The notes: generated by a model not told the origin, from the sequence alone. A stretch of DNA of 59,318 nt from Alphaproteobacteria bacterium (GCA_025359785.1 JANYET010000071.1:1-59318), one strand, 5' to 3'; counted from the stretch's first letter, positions 43,287 through 53,444 are shown. Numbers and translations are program-made.

Positions 43287-45995
43287 ATGCAGAGCCTGAA
43301 CCAGATCCGCAGCCACTTTCTGGACTACTTCCAGCGGAACGATCACGCGGTCATCGCCTCGGCGCCGCTGGTGCCGCAGAACGATCCGACCCTGCTGTTC
43401 GTCAACGCCGGCATGGTGCCGTTCAAGAACTATTTTACCGGCGCGGAAGCCGCGCCCTGGCCCCGGGCGGCCTCGTCGCAAAAGTCGGTCCGCGCCGGCG
43501 GCAAGCACAACGACCTCGACAACGTCGGCTACACCGCGCGCCACCACACGTTTTTCGAGATGCTGGGGAATTTCTCGTTCGGCGACTACTTCAAGGAAGG
43601 CGCGATCGAATACGCCTGGGACCTGCTGACCAAGGAGTTCGGGCTCCCGGCCGACAAGCTGCTGGTCACCGTCTATGCCGAGGACCAAGAGGCCCCGGTC
43701 CTGTGGAAGAAGATCGCCGGCCTTCCCGATGGGCGGATCATCCCCATCGCGACCTCCGACAACTTCTGGTCGATGGGTGACACCGGTCCTTGCGGGCCGT
43801 GTTCGGAAATCTTCTACGACCACGGCGATCATATCGCCGGTGGCCCGCCCGGCAGCCCGGATGAGGACGGCGACCGGTTCGTGGAGATCTGGAACCTGGT
43901 CTTCATGCAATACGACCAGCGGGCCGGCGGCGAGCGGGTCGCGCTCCCCAAGCCCTCCATCGACACCGGCATGGGCCTGGAGCGGATCGCCGCGGTGCTG
44001 CAAGGGGTGCACGACAACTACGAGATCGACCTGTTCCGCACCCTGATCGCCGCCAGCCGTGACCTGGTCGCCGGAAGCGGCGGCGCGTCCAATGGCCCGT
44101 CGCACCGGGTGATCGCCGACCACCTGCGCTCGTCGAGCTTCCTGATCGCCGACGGGGTGACGCCGTCCAACGAGGGTCGCGGCTATGTGCTGCGCCGGAT
44201 CATGCGCCGCGCCATGCGCCACGCCCATCTGCTGGGCGCGGCCGACCCGCTGATGCACCGGCTCGCGCCCACCCTGGTCGAACAGATGGGCGAGGCCTAT
44301 CCCGAGCTGAAGCGCGCGGAGCCCGCGATCATCGACACCCTGCGCCAGGAGGAGGAACGCTTCCGCCGCACGCTGGGCCGCGGCATGAGCCTGCTGGACG
44401 AGGCCACGGCCGGTCTGAACGCCGGCGATGTGCTGTCCGGCGAGACGGCCTTCAAGCTCTACGACACCTTTGGCTTCCCGCTCGACCTGACCCAGGACGC
44501 GGTGCGGGCCAAGGGGCTGACCGTCGACCTGCCGGGCTTCGACGCGGCCATGGCGCGCCAGAAGGAGATGGCCCGCGAGGCCTGGACCGGGTCGGGCCAG
44601 GTGGCCGCGGCCGGCGAATGGTTCGCGATCCGCGACCGGATCGGCGACCGTCTGAGCCCCGACGCGTTCGTGGGCTACGAAGAGACCGAGGTCACCGCCG
44701 AAGTGCTGGCCCTCGTCGAAGACGGCCGCGAGATCGACGGCGCGGTCACCGGCGCGACGGTGCAGGCGGTGTTCGACCGCACGCCCTTCTACGCCGAGAG
44801 CGGCGGCCAGGCCGGCGACCAGGGCGAGGTCGAATGGGCCATGGCTGACGGCGGCGCCGGACGGGCCCGCGTCAGCGACGTGCAGAAGCAGGCTGGTGAC
44901 CTCTTCGTCCATGACCTGGAAATCCTCGAGGGCGCGCTTTCAGCCGGCGACCGGGTGCGCCTGGCGGTGGATCCCGAGCGCCGCGCCCAGACGCGGTCCA
45001 ACCACTCCGCGGCCCACCTGCTGCATGCCGCCCTGCGCAATGTGCTGGGCGCGCATGTGACCCAGAAGGGCCAGATGGTCGACGGCGAGCGTATCCGCTT
45101 CGACTTCAGCCATGGCGCGCCGGTCACGCCCAAGGAGATCGACCGGATCGAGGCGGAGGTGAACGCCGTGGTTCGCCAGAACCTGCCGGCAGAGACCAAG
45201 CTGATGGCGCCGAAGGAGGCGATGGCGGCCGGCGCCATGGCGCTGTTCGGCGAGAAATATGGCGACAGCGTCCGCGTCCTGACCCTGGGCGAATCTCTGG
45301 CGGGCCCGAATTCCGAAAAGGCGGGCGCCTATTCGGTGGAACTCTGCGGCGGCACCCATGTGGCCCGCACCGGCGACATCGCGCTGTTCAAGATCGTCCA
45401 GGAGCAGGGCGTGGCCGCCGGCGTGCGCCGCATCGAGGCCCTGACAGGCGAGTCCGCCCGCCGCTATCTTCTCGATCAGGCCGCGGTCGCCAAGGGGCTG
45501 GCCGACCAGTTCAAGGTTCCGGTCGCCGAGGTGCCGGCCCGCATCGCCACGCTGGAGACCCAACGCCGGCAACTGGAAAAGGACCTCGGCGACGCCCGGC
45601 GCCAGCTCGCCATGGGTGGCGGCGGCGGCGGCGGTCGCGGCGCGGCAGGGGCGGCTGGCCCCGAAGAGATCGGCGGCGTCCAGGTCCTGGCCCGCATCCT
45701 GGAGGGCGTCGGCGGCAAGGATCTGCGGCCCATTGCCGAGGAATACAAGAAACAGGTTCCCGACGGCGTCATCGCCCTGGTGAGCTCGGCCGACGGCAAG
45801 GCTGCGGTCGCCGTGGCCGTCACCGGCGCGGCCCAGACCCGGTTCAACGCTGTCGACCTGACCAAGGCCGCGGTGCTGGCGATGGGTGGCCAGGGGGCCG
45901 GCGGCCGTCCCGACTTCGCCCAGGGCGGCGCCCCCGACGGAACCTTGGCCGCCGAAGGTCTCGCCGCCATCAAGGCTGCGCTGACCGAGGGTTAG
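43287..45995 (+). CDS. alaS: Alanine-tRNA ligase
   Basis: 902 residues. Charges tRNA-Ala. The N-terminal class II catalytic core starts [20 protein letters not shown] and continues [13 protein letters not shown] and [20 protein letters not shown]. The editing domain has the zinc motif [11 protein letters not shown] (near 575) and [12 protein letters not shown] (near 685). The linker into the C-Ala domain has a Gly-rich run (GGGGGGGRG, near 775), a common variable region. Start 43287 opens directly on the conserved N-terminus. It is preceded by two repeat arrays. Confidence 0.98.
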   Translation: MQSLNQIRSHFLDYFQRNDHAVIASAPLVPQNDPTLLFVNAGMVPFKNYFTGAEAAPWPRAASSQKSVRAGGKHNDLDNVGYTARHHTFFEMLGNFSFGDYFKEGAIEYAWDLLTKEFGLPADKLLVTVYAEDQEAPVLWKKIAGLPDGRIIPIATSDNFWSMGDTGPCGPCSEIFYDHGDHIAGGPPGSPDEDGDRFVEIWNLVFMQYDQRAGGERVALPKPSIDTGMGLERIAAVLQGVHDNYEIDLFRTLIAASRDLVAGSGGASNGPSHRVIADHLRSSSFLIADGVTPSNEGRGYVLRRIMRRAMRHAHLLGAADPLMHRLAPTLVEQMGEAYPELKRAEPAIIDTLRQEEERFRRTLGRGMSLLDEATAGLNAGDVLSGETAFKLYDTFGFPLDLTQDAVRAKGLTVDLPGFDAAMARQKEMAREAWTGSGQVAAAGEWFAIRDRIGDRLSPDAFVGYEETEVTAEVLALVEDGREIDGAVTGATVQAVFDRTPFYAESGGQAGDQGEVEWAMADGGAGRARVSDVQKQAGDLFVHDLEILEGALSAGDRVRLAVDPERRAQTRSNHSAAHLLHAALRNVLGAHVTQKGQMVDGERIRFDFSHGAPVTPKEIDRIEAEVNAVVRQNLPAETKLMAPKEAMAAGAMALFGEKYGDSVRVLTLGESLAGPNSEKAGAYSVELCGGTHVARTGDIALFKIVQEQGVAAGVRRIEALTGESARRYLLDQAAVAKGLADQFKVPVAEVPARIATLETQRRQLEKDLGDARRQLAMGGGGGGGRGAAGAAGPEEIGGVQVLARILEGVGGKDLRPIAEEYKKQVPDGVIALVSSADGKAAVAVAVTGAAQTRFNAVDLTKAAVLAMGGQGAGGRPDFAQGGAPDGTLAAEGLAAIKAALTEG

Positions 45996-45996
45996 G

Positions 45997-46377
45997 TCAG
46001 GTCTGCGTGAAGGCGCAGAGCTTGTTGCCGGCGGCGTCGCGGAAGTAGGCGCCGTAGAAGCCGCTGGTGGCCTCGGCCGGCCGGAAGCCCGGGGCGCCCT
46101 CGTCGGTCCCGCCGTTGGCCAGCGCCGCGTCATAGGCGGCCTTCACCTGGTCGAAGCTGTCGGCCTTGAAGGCGATCATGACGCCGTTGCCGCCGCGCGC
46201 GGCCTGGCCGTCGTGCGGCTTGCAGATGCCGATGCCTGGCGCATCATCCTTGCCGTAGAAGGCCCAGCCGCCGTCCAGCGGCCCGCGCGCATACCCCACG
46301 GCGCCCAGCACCGCGTCATAGAAGGGAAGGGCCGCCTCAACATCCGGCGCGCCCAGGGTGATGTAGCCGATCGTCAT
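45997..46377 (-). CDS. VOC/glyoxalase-family protein, putatively SOS-regulated
   Basis: 126 residues of the vicinal-oxygen-chelate superfamily: GYITLGAPDVEAALPFYDAVLGAVGYAR at the start, GNGVMIAFKADSFDQVKAAYDAAL, and FYGAYFRDAAGNKLCAFTQT at the end, the usual beta-alpha-beta-beta-beta pattern in two halves. Metal ligands of true glyoxalase I are not fully kept, so it may be a binding or resistance-like member. Upstream, 45 bp from the start, sits a GTTC-N7-GTTC LexA-type site. It converges tightly on alaS (1-bp gap). Confidence 0.8.
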   Translation of the reverse strand: MTIGYITLGAPDVEAALPFYDAVLGAVGYARGPLDGGWAFYGKDDAPGIGICKPHDGQAARGGNGVMIAFKADSFDQVKAAYDAALANGGTDEGAPGFRPAEATSGFYGAYFRDAAGNKLCAFTQT

Positions 46378-46421
46378 GTCCGTTCCTCGCCCGTTAGGAC
46401 GCTTACCCTAACCGAAGAAGG

Positions 46422-46436
46422 GAACGAAACAAGAAC
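46422..46436. promoter_or_regulatory. SOS box (LexA site) upstream of VOC gene
   Basis: GAAC-GAAACAA-GAAC on the plus strand, i.e. GTTC-N7-GTTC in the direction of the VOC gene, 45 bp before its start and 8 bp past the icd stop region. Confidence 0.65.
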
Positions 46437-46444
46437 GAAATGCG

Positions 46445-47659
46445 CTAGGCGGCGAGCGCCTTTTCCAGGTTCGCGGCCACCTTATCGATGAAGCCCTCGG
46501 TGGTCAGCCAGCCTTGCGTGTCGCCGACCAGCAGCGCCAGGTCCTTGGTCATAGAGCCGCTCTCCACCGTCGAGACGCAGACCTTCTCCAGCGTGTCGGC
46601 GAAGTGGGTGAGCTCGGGCGTGTTGTCGAGCTTGGCGCGGTGCTTCAGGCCTTGCGTCCAGGCGAAGATCGAGGCGATCGAGTTGGTCGAGGTGGCCTCG
46701 CCCTTCTGATGCTGGCGGAAGTGGCGGGTGACGGTGCCGTGCGCGGCCTCGGCCTCCATGGTCTTGCCGTCCGGGGTGATCAGCACCGAGGTCATCAGGC
46801 CCAGCGAGCCGAAGCCCTGGGCCACCGTGTCGGACTGCACGTCGCCGTCGTAGTTCTTGCAGGCCCAGACGTAGCCGCCCGACCACTTCATGGCGGCGGC
46901 CACCATGTCGTCGATCAGCCGGTGCTCGTAGGTCAGGCCCGCAGCCTTGAACTGGTCGACATAGGCCGCGTCATAGACCTCCTGGAAGATGTCCTTGAAG
47001 CGCCCGTCATAGGCCTTGAGGATGGTGTTCTTGGTCGACAGGTACAGCGGGTACTTCCGCGCCAGCGCATAGCCGAACGAGGCGTGGGCGAAGTCGCGGA
47101 TCGAATCGTCGAGGTTGTACATGGCCAGCGCCACGCCGGCGCCGGTGTAGTTGAACACCTCGCGCTCGATCTTGTCGCCGTTTTCGCCGACCCAGGTGAG
47201 GGTCATCTTGCCGGGGCCCGGAACCCGGAAGTCGGTGGCGCGGTACTGGTCGCCATAGGCGTGGCGGCCGATGATGATCGGCTGGGTCCAGCCGGGCACC
47301 AGCCGCGGCACGTTCTTGCAGATGATCGGCTCGCGGAAAACGACGCCGCCCAGGATGTTGCGGATCGTGCCGTTGGGCGATTTCCACATCTGCTTGAGGC
47401 CGAATTCCTTCACGCGGGCCTCGTCCGGCGTGATGGTGGCGCACTTAACGCCCACGCCGTGTGTCTTGATCGCCTCGGCCGCGTCGATCGTCACCTTGTC
47501 GTCGGTGGCGTCGCGGTGCTCCATCCCCAGGTCGTAGTAGTCGAGCTCGATGTCGAGGAAGGGGAAGATCAGCTTGTCCTTGATCCACTGCCAGATGATC
47601 CGGGTCATCTCGTCGCCGTCGATGTCGACGACCGGATTGGCGACTTTGATCTTTGCCAT
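46445..47659 (-). CDS. icd: NADP-dependent isocitrate dehydrogenase
   Basis: 404 residues, TCA-cycle enzyme making 2-oxoglutarate, of the dimeric eukaryote-like class common in alphaproteobacteria: [20 protein letters not shown] at the start, [20 protein letters not shown] binding the substrate, [21 protein letters not shown] with the Mg-binding Asp residues and [18 protein letters not shown] for NADP. Full length. Start at 47659. Confidence 0.97.
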   Translation of the reverse strand: MAKIKVANPVVDIDGDEMTRIIWQWIKDKLIFPFLDIELDYYDLGMEHRDATDDKVTIDAAEAIKTHGVGVKCATITPDEARVKEFGLKQMWKSPNGTIRNILGGVVFREPIICKNVPRLVPGWTQPIIIGRHAYGDQYRATDFRVPGPGKMTLTWVGENGDKIEREVFNYTGAGVALAMYNLDDSIRDFAHASFGYALARKYPLYLSTKNTILKAYDGRFKDIFQEVYDAAYVDQFKAAGLTYEHRLIDDMVAAAMKWSGGYVWACKNYDGDVQSDTVAQGFGSLGLMTSVLITPDGKTMEAEAAHGTVTRHFRQHQKGEATSTNSIASIFAWTQGLKHRAKLDNTPELTHFADTLEKVCVSTVESGSMTKDLALLVGDTQGWLTTEGFIDKVAANLEKALAA

Positions 47660-47755
47660 GAGGGGCAGGCGCTCCGCGCGAAACTGGGTTTGAGGCCGTA
47701 TAGCGGTCGTCGGGGCGGACGCAAAGGCTCGTGGGCCGCGAGGCGCCTCCCGCGT

Positions 47756-48772
47756 CTAGCCGACGCTGTGGCCGGCCAGGTGGCCAAGCTCGGCGAACAG
47801 GGCCGCGCGGGCTTTTTCGTCGGCCGTCGAGCCGCTCAGGAAGGCGGCGATGGCGTAGCTGCGCCGGTCAGGCAGAGTGAAGATGCCGACATCGTTGTAG
47901 GCGGCGCTGAGGCCTTGGTCGGTTCCCGTTCCCGGCTTGTGGGCGAAGCGCGACCCCTTGGGCAGGCCAGCCTTGATGCGGTCGTTGCCCCGCGGCGAGC
48001 CCGCCATGATGGTCAACAGTCGCCGGGTTGAGCCCGCCGAGATCAGCTCGCCGCCATCGAGCTTCCGAAGGAAGGTCAGCATGCCGATGGGCGTGGCGGT
48101 GTCCTGCGGGTCGGCCATATAGGCGAGCATAGCGGCGCGCCGGCGCTCCGCCGATACGGTGGCCTCGGCGGCGGCGAAGGCGGCTTCACCCTTCCAGGCC
48201 GGGCGGAACGATGCCATTCCCGACATCGCCGGCTGGATTTCGCGCTCGTAGCGATCGATACGGATATCCTCGAGCTTCTTGGCGTCCAGCCAGGCCGTCA
48301 CCGCGCCGGGGCCGCCGATCCTGGCCATCAGAACGTCGGCGGCGGTGTTGTCGCTGTTGCTGACGGCGGCGATCAACAGCTCGTCGAGCGTGTAGGCCGC
48401 GCGCGCCGGCCAGGCGTCGGCGATGGGCGAAAGCGGCGGCGACAAGTCCTCAGCCTCCAGGGTCACGGTCTCGGCGGGGTTCAGCCGGCCGGCGTCGACC
48501 TCGGAGAGCACGGCCGCGCCCAGCGGCAGTTTGAAAACGCTCATCATCGGAAAGCGCCGGTCGCCCAGGCGGACCCAGGACTCGCCACTCTCCAGGTTCA
48601 TCAGGCCGAAGCCGAGGACGCCTGGCGCGGCGCGGGCGGCGAGCGCGGCGACGCCGGCCTCCAGGCCCTTCATGTCCAGCCGGGGCGTGCGCGACGCGGT
48701 CAGCGGCTGGCTCTTCTGGCAGGCGGCGAGGCCCAGGCTCGCGGCCCCGACGAGCAGCCCCCGCCGGCCCAT
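47756..48772 (-). CDS. Class A beta-lactamase-like protein with Tat/lipoprotein leader
   Basis: 338 residues. The leader GRRGLLVGAASLGLAAC has twin Arg and a lipobox (LAAC), so it is probably a periplasmic lipoprotein. Class A motifs: SVFK (Ser70-x-x-Lys73), SDN in VSNSDNTAAD, and Glu166 in RYEREIQ. Two deviations from consensus: Asn170 is Gln (EREIQ) and KTG reads KPG (HKPGTG). Lactamase activity is plausible but uncertain. Start 48772 begins at the leader; the upstream ATG at 48826 with AGGAG would add 18 residues and overlap the trmJ-like start. Confidence 0.75.
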   Translation of the reverse strand: MGRRGLLVGAASLGLAACQKSQPLTASRTPRLDMKGLEAGVAALAARAAPGVLGFGLMNLESGESWVRLGDRRFPMMSVFKLPLGAAVLSEVDAGRLNPAETVTLEAEDLSPPLSPIADAWPARAAYTLDELLIAAVSNSDNTAADVLMARIGGPGAVTAWLDAKKLEDIRIDRYEREIQPAMSGMASFRPAWKGEAAFAAAEATVSAERRRAAMLAYMADPQDTATPIGMLTFLRKLDGGELISAGSTRRLLTIMAGSPRGNDRIKAGLPKGSRFAHKPGTGTDQGLSAAYNDVGIFTLPDRRSYAIAAFLSGSTADEKARAALFAELGHLAGHSVG

Positions 48773-48789
48773 GTCTTTTGGGGCAGGGC

Positions 48790-48817
48790 TTGCGCTCGGC
48801 GTCCCAAGCGATTGTAA
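48790..48817. promoter_or_regulatory. Candidate bidirectional promoter between bla-like and trmJ-like genes
   Basis: TTGCGC (48790-48795) and TTGTAA (48812-48817) with a 16-bp spacer place the plus start at the ATG (48825), a leaderless mRNA. The complement of the same -10 reads TACAAT and could serve the bla-like gene. Confidence 0.4.
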
Positions 48818-48824
48818 CCGCGTC

Positions 48825-49631
48825 ATGGCTGAAGCCTCTCCTGCCGCACCTGTCATTATCCTGAACGCGCCACAGCTCGGAGAGAACATTGGCGCGGCCG
48901 CCCGGGTGATGGCGAACTTTGGGCTCCTGGAGCTTCGGCTGGTCAATCCCCGGGACGGCTGGCCCAACGAGCGGGCCTGGGCCTCGGCGTCGGGCGCCGA
49001 CTGGCCACTGAACGCCGCCCGCGTATTCGAGCGGGTGGAGGACGCGCTGGCCGACCTCAACCTGGTCTATGCGACGACCGCGCGGCCCCGGGAGCTGCAA
49101 CTGCCGGTGCTGACGCCGCGCACGGCGGCCGAGACCCTGGCCGCGGCCACGCGCGAGGGCCTGAAGGTCGGCCTGATGTTCGGGGGTGAGCGGGCCGGGC
49201 TGGAGACCGCCGACATCGCGCTCTGCCAGGCGGTGGTGACGTTGCCGGTCGACGACCGCTTCAAGTCGCTGAACCTCGCCCAGGCGGTGGCCATCAACGC
49301 CTATGAGTGGCGGATGACCCAGGCGGCCGAGGCGCCGCAGGCCTTCCGCAACGGACCGCCGCCAGCGGATGGGGCCGCGATGCTGGGCCTCTACGAGCAT
49401 TTCGAGCGGGAGCTGGACGAGGCCGGCTTCTTCCACCCGCCGGAGAAGCGGCCCTCGATGGTGCAGAACCTGCGCTCGGCGCTCGGCCGGGCGAGTTTTT
49501 CCGATCAGGAGGTGCGGACCTTCCGGGGCGTGGTGACGGCGCTCTCGCGAGGGCGTGGCCGGGTGCTGGCGAAGCTGGCGACGCAGAAGGCCCAAAAGGC
49601 GTCCGCAGCCAAGGCGGAGGGCGAGGGGTGA
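48825..49631 (+). CDS. TrmH/TrmJ-family RNA 2'-O-methyltransferase
   Basis: 268 residues, SPOUT fold with C-terminal knot: VIILNAPQLGENIGAAARVMANFG (motif 1), GLKVGLMFGGERAGLE (motif 2) and SLNLAQAVAINAYEW (motif 3), all TrmJ-like. Uses SAM to methylate ribose, in TrmJ at tRNA position 32. The ~70-residue C-terminal extension (LEHFERELDEAGFF-type) fits TrmJ. No SD precedes the ATG at 48825; a promoter immediately upstream suggests a leaderless message. Its stop overlaps the next gene's GTG start. Confidence 0.85.
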   Translation: MAEASPAAPVIILNAPQLGENIGAAARVMANFGLLELRLVNPRDGWPNERAWASASGADWPLNAARVFERVEDALADLNLVYATTARPRELQLPVLTPRTAAETLAAATREGLKVGLMFGGERAGLETADIALCQAVVTLPVDDRFKSLNLAQAVAINAYEWRMTQAAEAPQAFRNGPPPADGAAMLGLYEHFERELDEAGFFHPPEKRPSMVQNLRSALGRASFSDQEVRTFRGVVTALSRGRGRVLAKLATQKAQKASAAKAEGEG

Positions 49632-50710
49632 GCTTCCGCGCCCTGCTGGAGCGCCTGCCGATCCCGATCCTGCAGGCGCCCATGGCCGGCGCGTCGTTTG
49701 ACGCCATGGCCGTGGCGGTCAGCGAGGCGGGCGGCCTGGGTTCGCTGGCGGCGGCGGGCGTCGCGCCGGACGAACTGGGACCGCTGATCGACCAGATCCG
49801 GACGCGGACCGACGCGCCGTTCGGCGTGAACCTATTGATGGCCCGGCCGGCCAGCCCGGAACCCGCGGCGGTGGATGCGGCGCTGGCGCGGTTGGCGCCC
49901 TGGTACGCCGAGCTTGGGCTGGCGGTTCCCGACCACCCCAACCGCTTTGCGCAGGACTTCAACGCCCAGCTGGAGGCGCTGACCCGCGCCGCGCCGCCGG
50001 TCGCCTCGTTCAGCTTCTCGATCCTGACGCCGGCTCAGGTCGACGCCCTGCATGCGGCCGGCAGCTATGTGGTCGGCACGGCCAATACGGTCGCCGAGGC
50101 GCTCGCCTGGGCCAGGGTCGGCGCGGACGGGATCTGCGCCCAGGGCTTCGAGGCCGGCGGCCACCACGCCTATTTCCTGGCGGACATCGAGGCCTCGTCG
50201 GTGGGGACCCTGGCCCTGGTCGCCACGGTGCTGGACGCCGTCGACCTGCCGGTGATCGCGGCAGGCGGGATCATGGATGGACGCGGGGTCGCCGCCGCGC
50301 TCGCCCTTGGGGCCAGCGCGGTGCAGATGGGCTCGGCCTTCCTGTTGGCCGACGAGGCGATCAACGGGCGCACGTGGCAGGCGGCGATCCGCGCGGCGCC
50401 GGCCGACGCCACGCGGCTGACCCGCGCCTTCTCCGGACGCTATGCCCGCGGGCTCGAGAACCGCTTCGTGCGCGAGATGCGCAGCGTTCAGGAGGATGTT
50501 CCGGCCTATCCCGTGCAGAACCGCCTGACCCAGGCGCTGCGCGCCGCCGCCGACAAGGCCGGCGATCCGGAGCTGATGTCGCTGTGGGCCGGGCAGGGCG
50601 TGACGCTGGCGAAGGCCGGCGCGGCGGGTGAGATGGTCAAGCTGTGGTGGGGCGAGGCGCAGGACGCCGCACGCCTGCTGAGCCGGCGCACCGGCGGCGA
50701 GACGCCCTGA
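49628..50710 (+). CDS. Nitronate monooxygenase family flavoenzyme
   Basis: 360 residues, FMN-dependent TIM barrel: LPIPILQAPMAGASFDAMAVAVSEAGGLGSLAAAG at the start, ICAQGFEAGGHHAYF with the catalytic His region (near 178), AAGGIMDGRGVAAALALGASAVQMGSAF as phosphate-binding loop. Oxidises alkyl nitronates such as propionate 3-nitronate. GTG start at 49628 overlaps the TrmJ-like stop (GTGA), so it is translationally coupled, though functionally unrelated. Distinct from the catabolic-block member at 28284. Confidence 0.87.
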   Translation: MSFRALLERLPIPILQAPMAGASFDAMAVAVSEAGGLGSLAAAGVAPDELGPLIDQIRTRTDAPFGVNLLMARPASPEPAAVDAALARLAPWYAELGLAVPDHPNRFAQDFNAQLEALTRAAPPVASFSFSILTPAQVDALHAAGSYVVGTANTVAEALAWARVGADGICAQGFEAGGHHAYFLADIEASSVGTLALVATVLDAVDLPVIAAGGIMDGRGVAAALALGASAVQMGSAFLLADEAINGRTWQAAIRAAPADATRLTRAFSGRYARGLENRFVREMRSVQEDVPAYPVQNRLTQALRAAADKAGDPELMSLWAGQGVTLAKAGAAGEMVKLWWGEAQDAARLLSRRTGGETP

Positions 50711-50811
50711 GCGGTCTCGGGCAATACCGCCTGCCGGAAAGCGGCTGCGCCTGACTTGCCGGTCCAGGCCGCGAAGCCCAACGTCGCCGCAAAGCTGGGG
50801 AGATCTTCGGA

Positions 50812-52137
50812 ATGAATCGACGCGAGTTGCTGGCGGTGGCCGGAGTGATCAGCCTGGTCCCGGCGGCCAGGGCCTTCGCCGCGGCCGGCGATCTGCGCGG
50901 CGCGGCGCGCGAGGCCTATATCTATGGCCTGCCGCTTATCGAGATGGCTCAGGCGCGGGCGCGGATGCTACGCGGCGATACCGGTGGCCAACCGGCCGGG
51001 ATCAACCAGTTCAGGCCGACCCGGAACCTGGCCGGACCGGCGAACCGGACGATCACCTCGCCCAACAACGACACGCTCTACAACAACGCCTGGCTGGACC
51101 TGACCAAGGGTCCGGTGACGCTGACCATTCCACCGACCGGCGACCGCTACATCTCCGTGGCGCTGATGAACATGTATTCCGACAACGACGTGATCCTGGG
51201 CACGCGCACGACCGGAAACGGCGGCGGGCGCTACACCATCGTGGGACCGGGGCAGCCGGGGCAGGGACCCAATGTCGTGCGCCTGTCGACGCCGCACGGC
51301 TGGTGCCTGGGCCGCATCCTGAACGATGGCCCCGCCGACCTGGACGCCTGCCACAAGGTGCAGGACGGGCTGACCCTGCACGGGCCGGCGGGTACGCCGC
51401 CGCCGGCCTATGCGACCCGCAAATCGCCCTGGCGGGAGTATTTCGCCTCGGTGCAGCAACTGCTGATCTCCGATCCGCCGCCGGCCGTGGACGGCGTCGC
51501 CCTCAAACGGATGGCGATGCTGGGACTGAACCCAGGCGGCGGATTCGATCCCGCCAGGTTCGACGCCGCGGCGGTCCAGGAGATCGAGGCCGGGGTGGCC
51601 GACGCGATCCCCAGCATCGTGCGCGGCAACGCGGCCAATATCGTCCAGGGCTGGAACTACCCGCGTGGCAACATCGGCTACTTCGGCCAGGACTACCTGT
51701 TCCGCGCGGGCGTTGCGTTGGGCGGCCTGGCGGCGCTGACCCCGCCGGAAGCCACCTATCTGCGCCCGATCGGCGACAAGGGCGCCGGCACGCCGCTGAA
51801 CGGAAATTACCGGCTGACCTTCGCGGCTGGCCAGCGGCCCCCGGTCAACTCTTTCTGGTCGCTGACGATGTATGAGGCGACCCCGGACGGGCAGTTCTTC
51901 CTGACGCCGAACGCCATGGACCGCTATTCGATCGGCGACCGCACGCCGGGCCTGAAGACCAACGCCGACGGCTCGTTGGACATCTGGATCGGCCGCGCCG
52001 ACCCCGGCGGCGACAAGCGGTCCAACTGGCTGCCGGCGCCGGCCAGCGGCCCGTTCTCGATCAGCCTGCGCAACTACCTGCCGAAGTTCGAACTGCTCGA
52101 CGGCCGCTGGCGGTCGCCAGCGCTGGTCGCCGTCTGA
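50812..52137 (+). CDS. Exported DUF1254/DUF1214 protein
   Basis: 441 residues. An N-terminal Arg pair and hydrophobic stretch (MNRRELLAVAGVISLVPAARAFA) indicate export, possibly Tat. The DUF1254 domain begins EAYIYGLPLIEMAQARARM and has TSPNNDTLYNNAWLDL; the C-terminal DUF1214 domain has NSFWSLTMYEATPDGQFF and YSIGDRTPGLKTNADGSLDIWI. The family is widespread and uncharacterised; structures show a beta-barrel-like fold. Monocistronic as far as seen. Confidence 0.85.
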   Translation: MNRRELLAVAGVISLVPAARAFAAAGDLRGAAREAYIYGLPLIEMAQARARMLRGDTGGQPAGINQFRPTRNLAGPANRTITSPNNDTLYNNAWLDLTKGPVTLTIPPTGDRYISVALMNMYSDNDVILGTRTTGNGGGRYTIVGPGQPGQGPNVVRLSTPHGWCLGRILNDGPADLDACHKVQDGLTLHGPAGTPPPAYATRKSPWREYFASVQQLLISDPPPAVDGVALKRMAMLGLNPGGGFDPARFDAAAVQEIEAGVADAIPSIVRGNAANIVQGWNYPRGNIGYFGQDYLFRAGVALGGLAALTPPEATYLRPIGDKGAGTPLNGNYRLTFAAGQRPPVNSFWSLTMYEATPDGQFFLTPNAMDRYSIGDRTPGLKTNADGSLDIWIGRADPGGDKRSNWLPAPASGPFSISLRNYLPKFELLDGRWRSPALVAV

Positions 52138-52264
52138 CTTGGCCCGGGCCCGTCTACCTTGACTCCGGAGGGGTCGGTGGGCATACACGCCGCCTTCCAC
52201 GCCACGGGCTTGCCCGAGGTCGTGGATTTATGACGGGTTGACGCGATAGCCGCCGTTGCGATCG

Positions 52265-52284
52265 CGCTTTCATCTTCGAAAGCG
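52265..52284. promoter_or_regulatory. Small hairpin in the rpsD leader
   Basis: CGCTTTC (52265-52271) and GAAAGCG (52278-52284) with a 6-base loop, 27 bp before the rpsD start. S4 often regulates its own mRNA, but no S4-target structure can be claimed from this alone. Confidence 0.3.
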
Positions 52285-52311
52285 CCGGCTCGGGTCGAAG
52301 AAGAGAACCAT

Positions 52312-52929
52312 ATGTCCAAGCGCCATAGCGCCAAGTACAAACTCGACCGCCGGATGGGCGAAAACATCTGGGGCCGCCCGAAGTCCCCGATCAACAAGCG
52401 CGCCTACGGCCCCGGCCAGCATGGTCAGCGCCGCAAGCAGAAGGTCTCCGACTTCGGCCTGCAACTGCGCGCCAAGCAGAAGCTGAAGGGCTATTACGGC
52501 AACCTGACCGAGAAGCAGTTCAGCAAGACCTACGAAGAGGCCGCGCGCCGCAAGGGCAACACCGCCGAGAACCTGGTGGGCCTGCTGGAGAGCCGCCTGG
52601 ACGCGGTGGTCTATCGCGCCAAGTTCGTGCCGACCCCGTTCGCGGCGCGTCAGTTCGTCAACCACGGCCACGTGCTGGTGAACGGCAAGCGGGTGAACAT
52701 CCCGTCCTACCGTGTGAAGCCGGGCGACGTGGTCTCGGTGCGTGAGCGCTCGCGCAACATGGCGCTGGTGCTGGAAGCCCTGCAGTCGCCGGAGCGCGAC
52801 ACGCCGGAGTACGTCCAGATGGACGGCAAGGCGATGTCCGCCACCTTCGTCCGCATCCCGGAACTGGCCGAAGTGCCCTATCCGGTGAAGATGGAACCCA
52901 ACCTCGTCATCGAATTCTACGCGTCCTAA
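52312..52929 (+). CDS. rpsD: 30S ribosomal protein S4
   Basis: 205 residues, primary 16S rRNA-binding protein and assembly initiator. Begins [20 protein letters not shown], with the alphaproteobacterial S4 lacking the zinc Cys set; S4 RNA-binding domain at [35 protein letters not shown]; ends NLVIEFYAS. Start at 52312. It stands alone, outside the alpha operon, as usual in this order. A perfect terminator follows. Confidence 0.98.
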   Translation: MSKRHSAKYKLDRRMGENIWGRPKSPINKRAYGPGQHGQRRKQKVSDFGLQLRAKQKLKGYYGNLTEKQFSKTYEEAARRKGNTAENLVGLLESRLDAVVYRAKFVPTPFAARQFVNHGHVLVNGKRVNIPSYRVKPGDVVSVRERSRNMALVLEALQSPERDTPEYVQMDGKAMSATFVRIPELAEVPYPVKMEPNLVIEFYAS

Positions 52930-52957
52930 GAGCGCGAGAGACGACCAGACCTTCGAG

Positions 52958-52985
52958 GGCCCCGGAGCGATCCGGGGCCTTTTGA
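52958..52985 (+). terminator. Intrinsic terminator of rpsD
   Basis: Perfect 9-bp stem, GGCCCCGGA (52958-52966) with TCCGGGGCC (52971-52979), 4-base loop, then TTTTGATTT. Confidence 0.9.
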
Positions 52986-53015
52986 TTTGCGCGCTTGTGT
53001 GGCGGAGTGGCCGGG

Positions 53016-53384
53016 ATGGATCGGCGATACTTCCTCCTGGCCGCGATGGCGCTCGGCGGCTGCGCGACGGTGGCCGCGCCGCCGGTGGCGCCGCGCGCGC
53101 TGAGCGAGCTGGAGGCGCTCTATGGGGTGCAGGCGGGGCGGGACGCTCTGACCATCCAGGTCTCGTCGAACGGCTGCACTGCCAAATCAGACTTCGCCTT
53201 CTTCGTCGAGCGGCGCGGCGAGGCCGTGACCCTGGCGTTCGGACGCAAGCGGGTGGACGCGTGCAAACCCTTCGCCCAGGGCAAGACCGAGCTGGTTTTT
53301 ACCTGGGAGGAGCTGGGCCTTTCGGCCCGCACGCCGGTCATGCTGCTGAACCCGCTGACCGCCTGGACCGGGCCCGGCGCCTGA
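53016..53384 (+). CDS. Small lipoprotein of unknown function
   Basis: 122 residues with a lipoprotein leader (MDRRYFLLAAMALGGCATVA, lipobox LGGC). The mature part, ALTIQVSSNGCTAKSDFAFFVERRG then VTLAFGRKRVDACKPF, holds two Cys that may pair, and a beta-rich pattern. Start 53016 follows GGAG. The DPP-IV-like gene starts about 60 bp after its stop, so the two may be co-transcribed. No family recognised. Confidence 0.65.
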   Translation: MDRRYFLLAAMALGGCATVAAPPVAPRALSELEALYGVQAGRDALTIQVSSNGCTAKSDFAFFVERRGEAVTLAFGRKRVDACKPFAQGKTELVFTWEELGLSARTPVMLLNPLTAWTGPGA

Positions 53385-53444
53385 CGGGTCTTGGCAAGAC
53401 GCGGGCTTTCCGGTGTGGTCGGCGCGAACCTGTCCGGGGTACCC

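Noticed and set aside
46514..48031. Long plus-strand frame opposite icd and the bla-like gene
   Set aside because: It covers two unrelated, well-conserved minus-strand genes and has no recognisable motif.
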